A DNA stretch of 64,000 nucleotides from Marivirga lumbricoides. GTDB taxonomy: Bacteria; Bacteroidota; Bacteroidia; Cytophagales; Cyclobacteriaceae. The first letter of the stretch is position 1. Every line of letters begins with the position of its first letter. Below are positions 63,690 through 64,000 of this stretch, piece after piece. The notes beneath the pieces are model-generated. The model was not told the origin of the DNA, ran no database searches, and was given only the letters and a program-made list of their open reading frames with translations. Location of the stretch: NCBI RefSeq assembly GCF_014636295.1, contig NZ_BMEC01000018.1, forward strand, positions 1 to 64,000, read 5' to 3'. Position numbers and translations under genes: made by a program.

Positions 63690-64000
63690 ATGAAAAAGTA
63701 CCACATTTTACTAGCTCTGTTAGCTACAGTCTTAATCTCTTGCTCCGATAAAGAAGATTATCAAACTCCCGATTTTGACAAACAATCAGATCACAATTTA
63801 ATTACTATCGAGGATATCGATGATCATGGAATTACTTACTCTGTTATGTCTAATAACAAAGTAAATGAACTCATCAATAAGAAAGTAATTCACAAAGGTG
63901 AAGAATATCTGATTCTTTCAAAATTTACATCAACCCATCCAGAAAGGCGAGAGTTTATCGAAAATAATCAAACTCAAATAATTGTAGTAAGCGAATCTCC
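63690..64000 (+). CDS. Lipoprotein of unknown function (truncated by window end)
   Basis: ATG at 63690 opens a frame that stays open to the end of the window (103 codons). The N-terminus is a lipoprotein signal (YHILLALLATVLISC, Cys18 in a LISC lipobox). The mature part is soluble and polar (ITIEDIDDHGITYSVMSNNK and KVIHKGEEYLILSKF). The 3' end lies beyond 64000, so length and function are unknown. A 201-bp gap separates it from recO; I saw no terminator there. Confidence 0.75.
   Translation, partial: MKKYHILLALLATVLISCSDKEDYQTPDFDKQSDHNLITIEDIDDHGITYSVMSNNKVNELINKKVIHKGEEYLILSKFTSTHPERREFIENNQTQIIVVSES

Noticed and set aside
1-64000. CRISPR array, prophage, restriction-modification or toxin-antitoxin system
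   Set aside because: I saw no regularly spaced direct repeats, phage structural genes, methylase/endonuclease motifs or paired small toxin-antitoxin genes.

Overview
The window is a stretch of chromosome from a member of the Bacteroidota, most likely a gliding marine Cytophagales-type bacterium. The base composition is AT-rich. Promoter-like TAnnTTTG elements and TTG/GTG starts occur, and Shine-Dalgarno sites are almost absent. Phylum-typical genes are present: gldB, a PorZ-like type IX secretion (T9SS) protein with its own C-terminal sorting domain, a fused murF-alr, a DUF2723 (GT117) membrane glycosyltransferase, and a LETM1-related protein. The genus cannot be fixed from the sequence alone. 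Almost everything is housekeeping or envelope biology. I see no prophage, CRISPR array, restriction system or defence island. The only mobile DNA is the tail of a transposase at the left edge, plus a possible small inverted-repeat element between rfbA and rfbB.

Layout. 1-0.45 kb: transposase tail, then tRNA-Leu(UAA) and tRNA-Gly(GCC) on the minus strand. 0.5-5.3 kb: fatty-acid desaturase, a decayed gene, mutS and, divergent from it, a TrmH-type RNA methyltransferase. 5.8-8.3 kb: secreted proteins, including two tandem paralogous lipoproteins. 8.4-13.9 kb: fumC, a SPOR-like coiled-coil protein, the murF-alr fusion and two small genes. 14-19 kb (minus): a Nat-type ABC exporter pair, then truA with an MsbA-like ABC half-transporter. 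19-31 kb: DUF2723 protein, DUF427, DsbD, an ABC exporter overlapping an LpxL-type acyltransferase, LOG-family protein, lytic transglycosylase, outer-membrane barrel and GldB. 31-37 kb: LETM1-related protein, TerC, a collagen-like lipoprotein and a third ABC exporter. 37-41 kb: rfbA, rfbB and rfbC (dTDP-sugar synthesis) with a Wzz-like protein. 41-47 kb: the cytochrome c maturation set ccmB-C-D-E-F, a Rossmann/DUF2520 protein and a UbiA prenyltransferase. 47-51.4 kb: purN and purH around two less characterised genes. 51.5-57 kb: the rod elongasome cluster mreB-mreC-mreD-mrdA-rodA. 57-64 kb: a helical protein of unknown function, ferredoxin, thymidine kinase, porZ-like gene, a small-protein/outer-membrane-protein pair, recO and a truncated lipoprotein.

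How they work together. Many genes build or remodel the envelope. murF-alr, mreBCD, mrdA, rodA and the lytic transglycosylase act on peptidoglycan. The LpxL-type acyltransferase and the ABC exporter overlapping it probably act on lipid A. The rfb genes and Wzz-like protein serve surface polysaccharide, and DUF2723 probably serves protein glycosylation. PorZ and GldB belong to the T9SS/gliding machinery. The ccm cluster and DsbD together supply periplasmic cytochrome c assembly.

The most notable observation is that CcmE carries a CxxxY motif in place of the classical heme-binding HxxxY, in a cluster without ccmA or ccmH. I did not find a clear, wholly undescribed multi-gene system.
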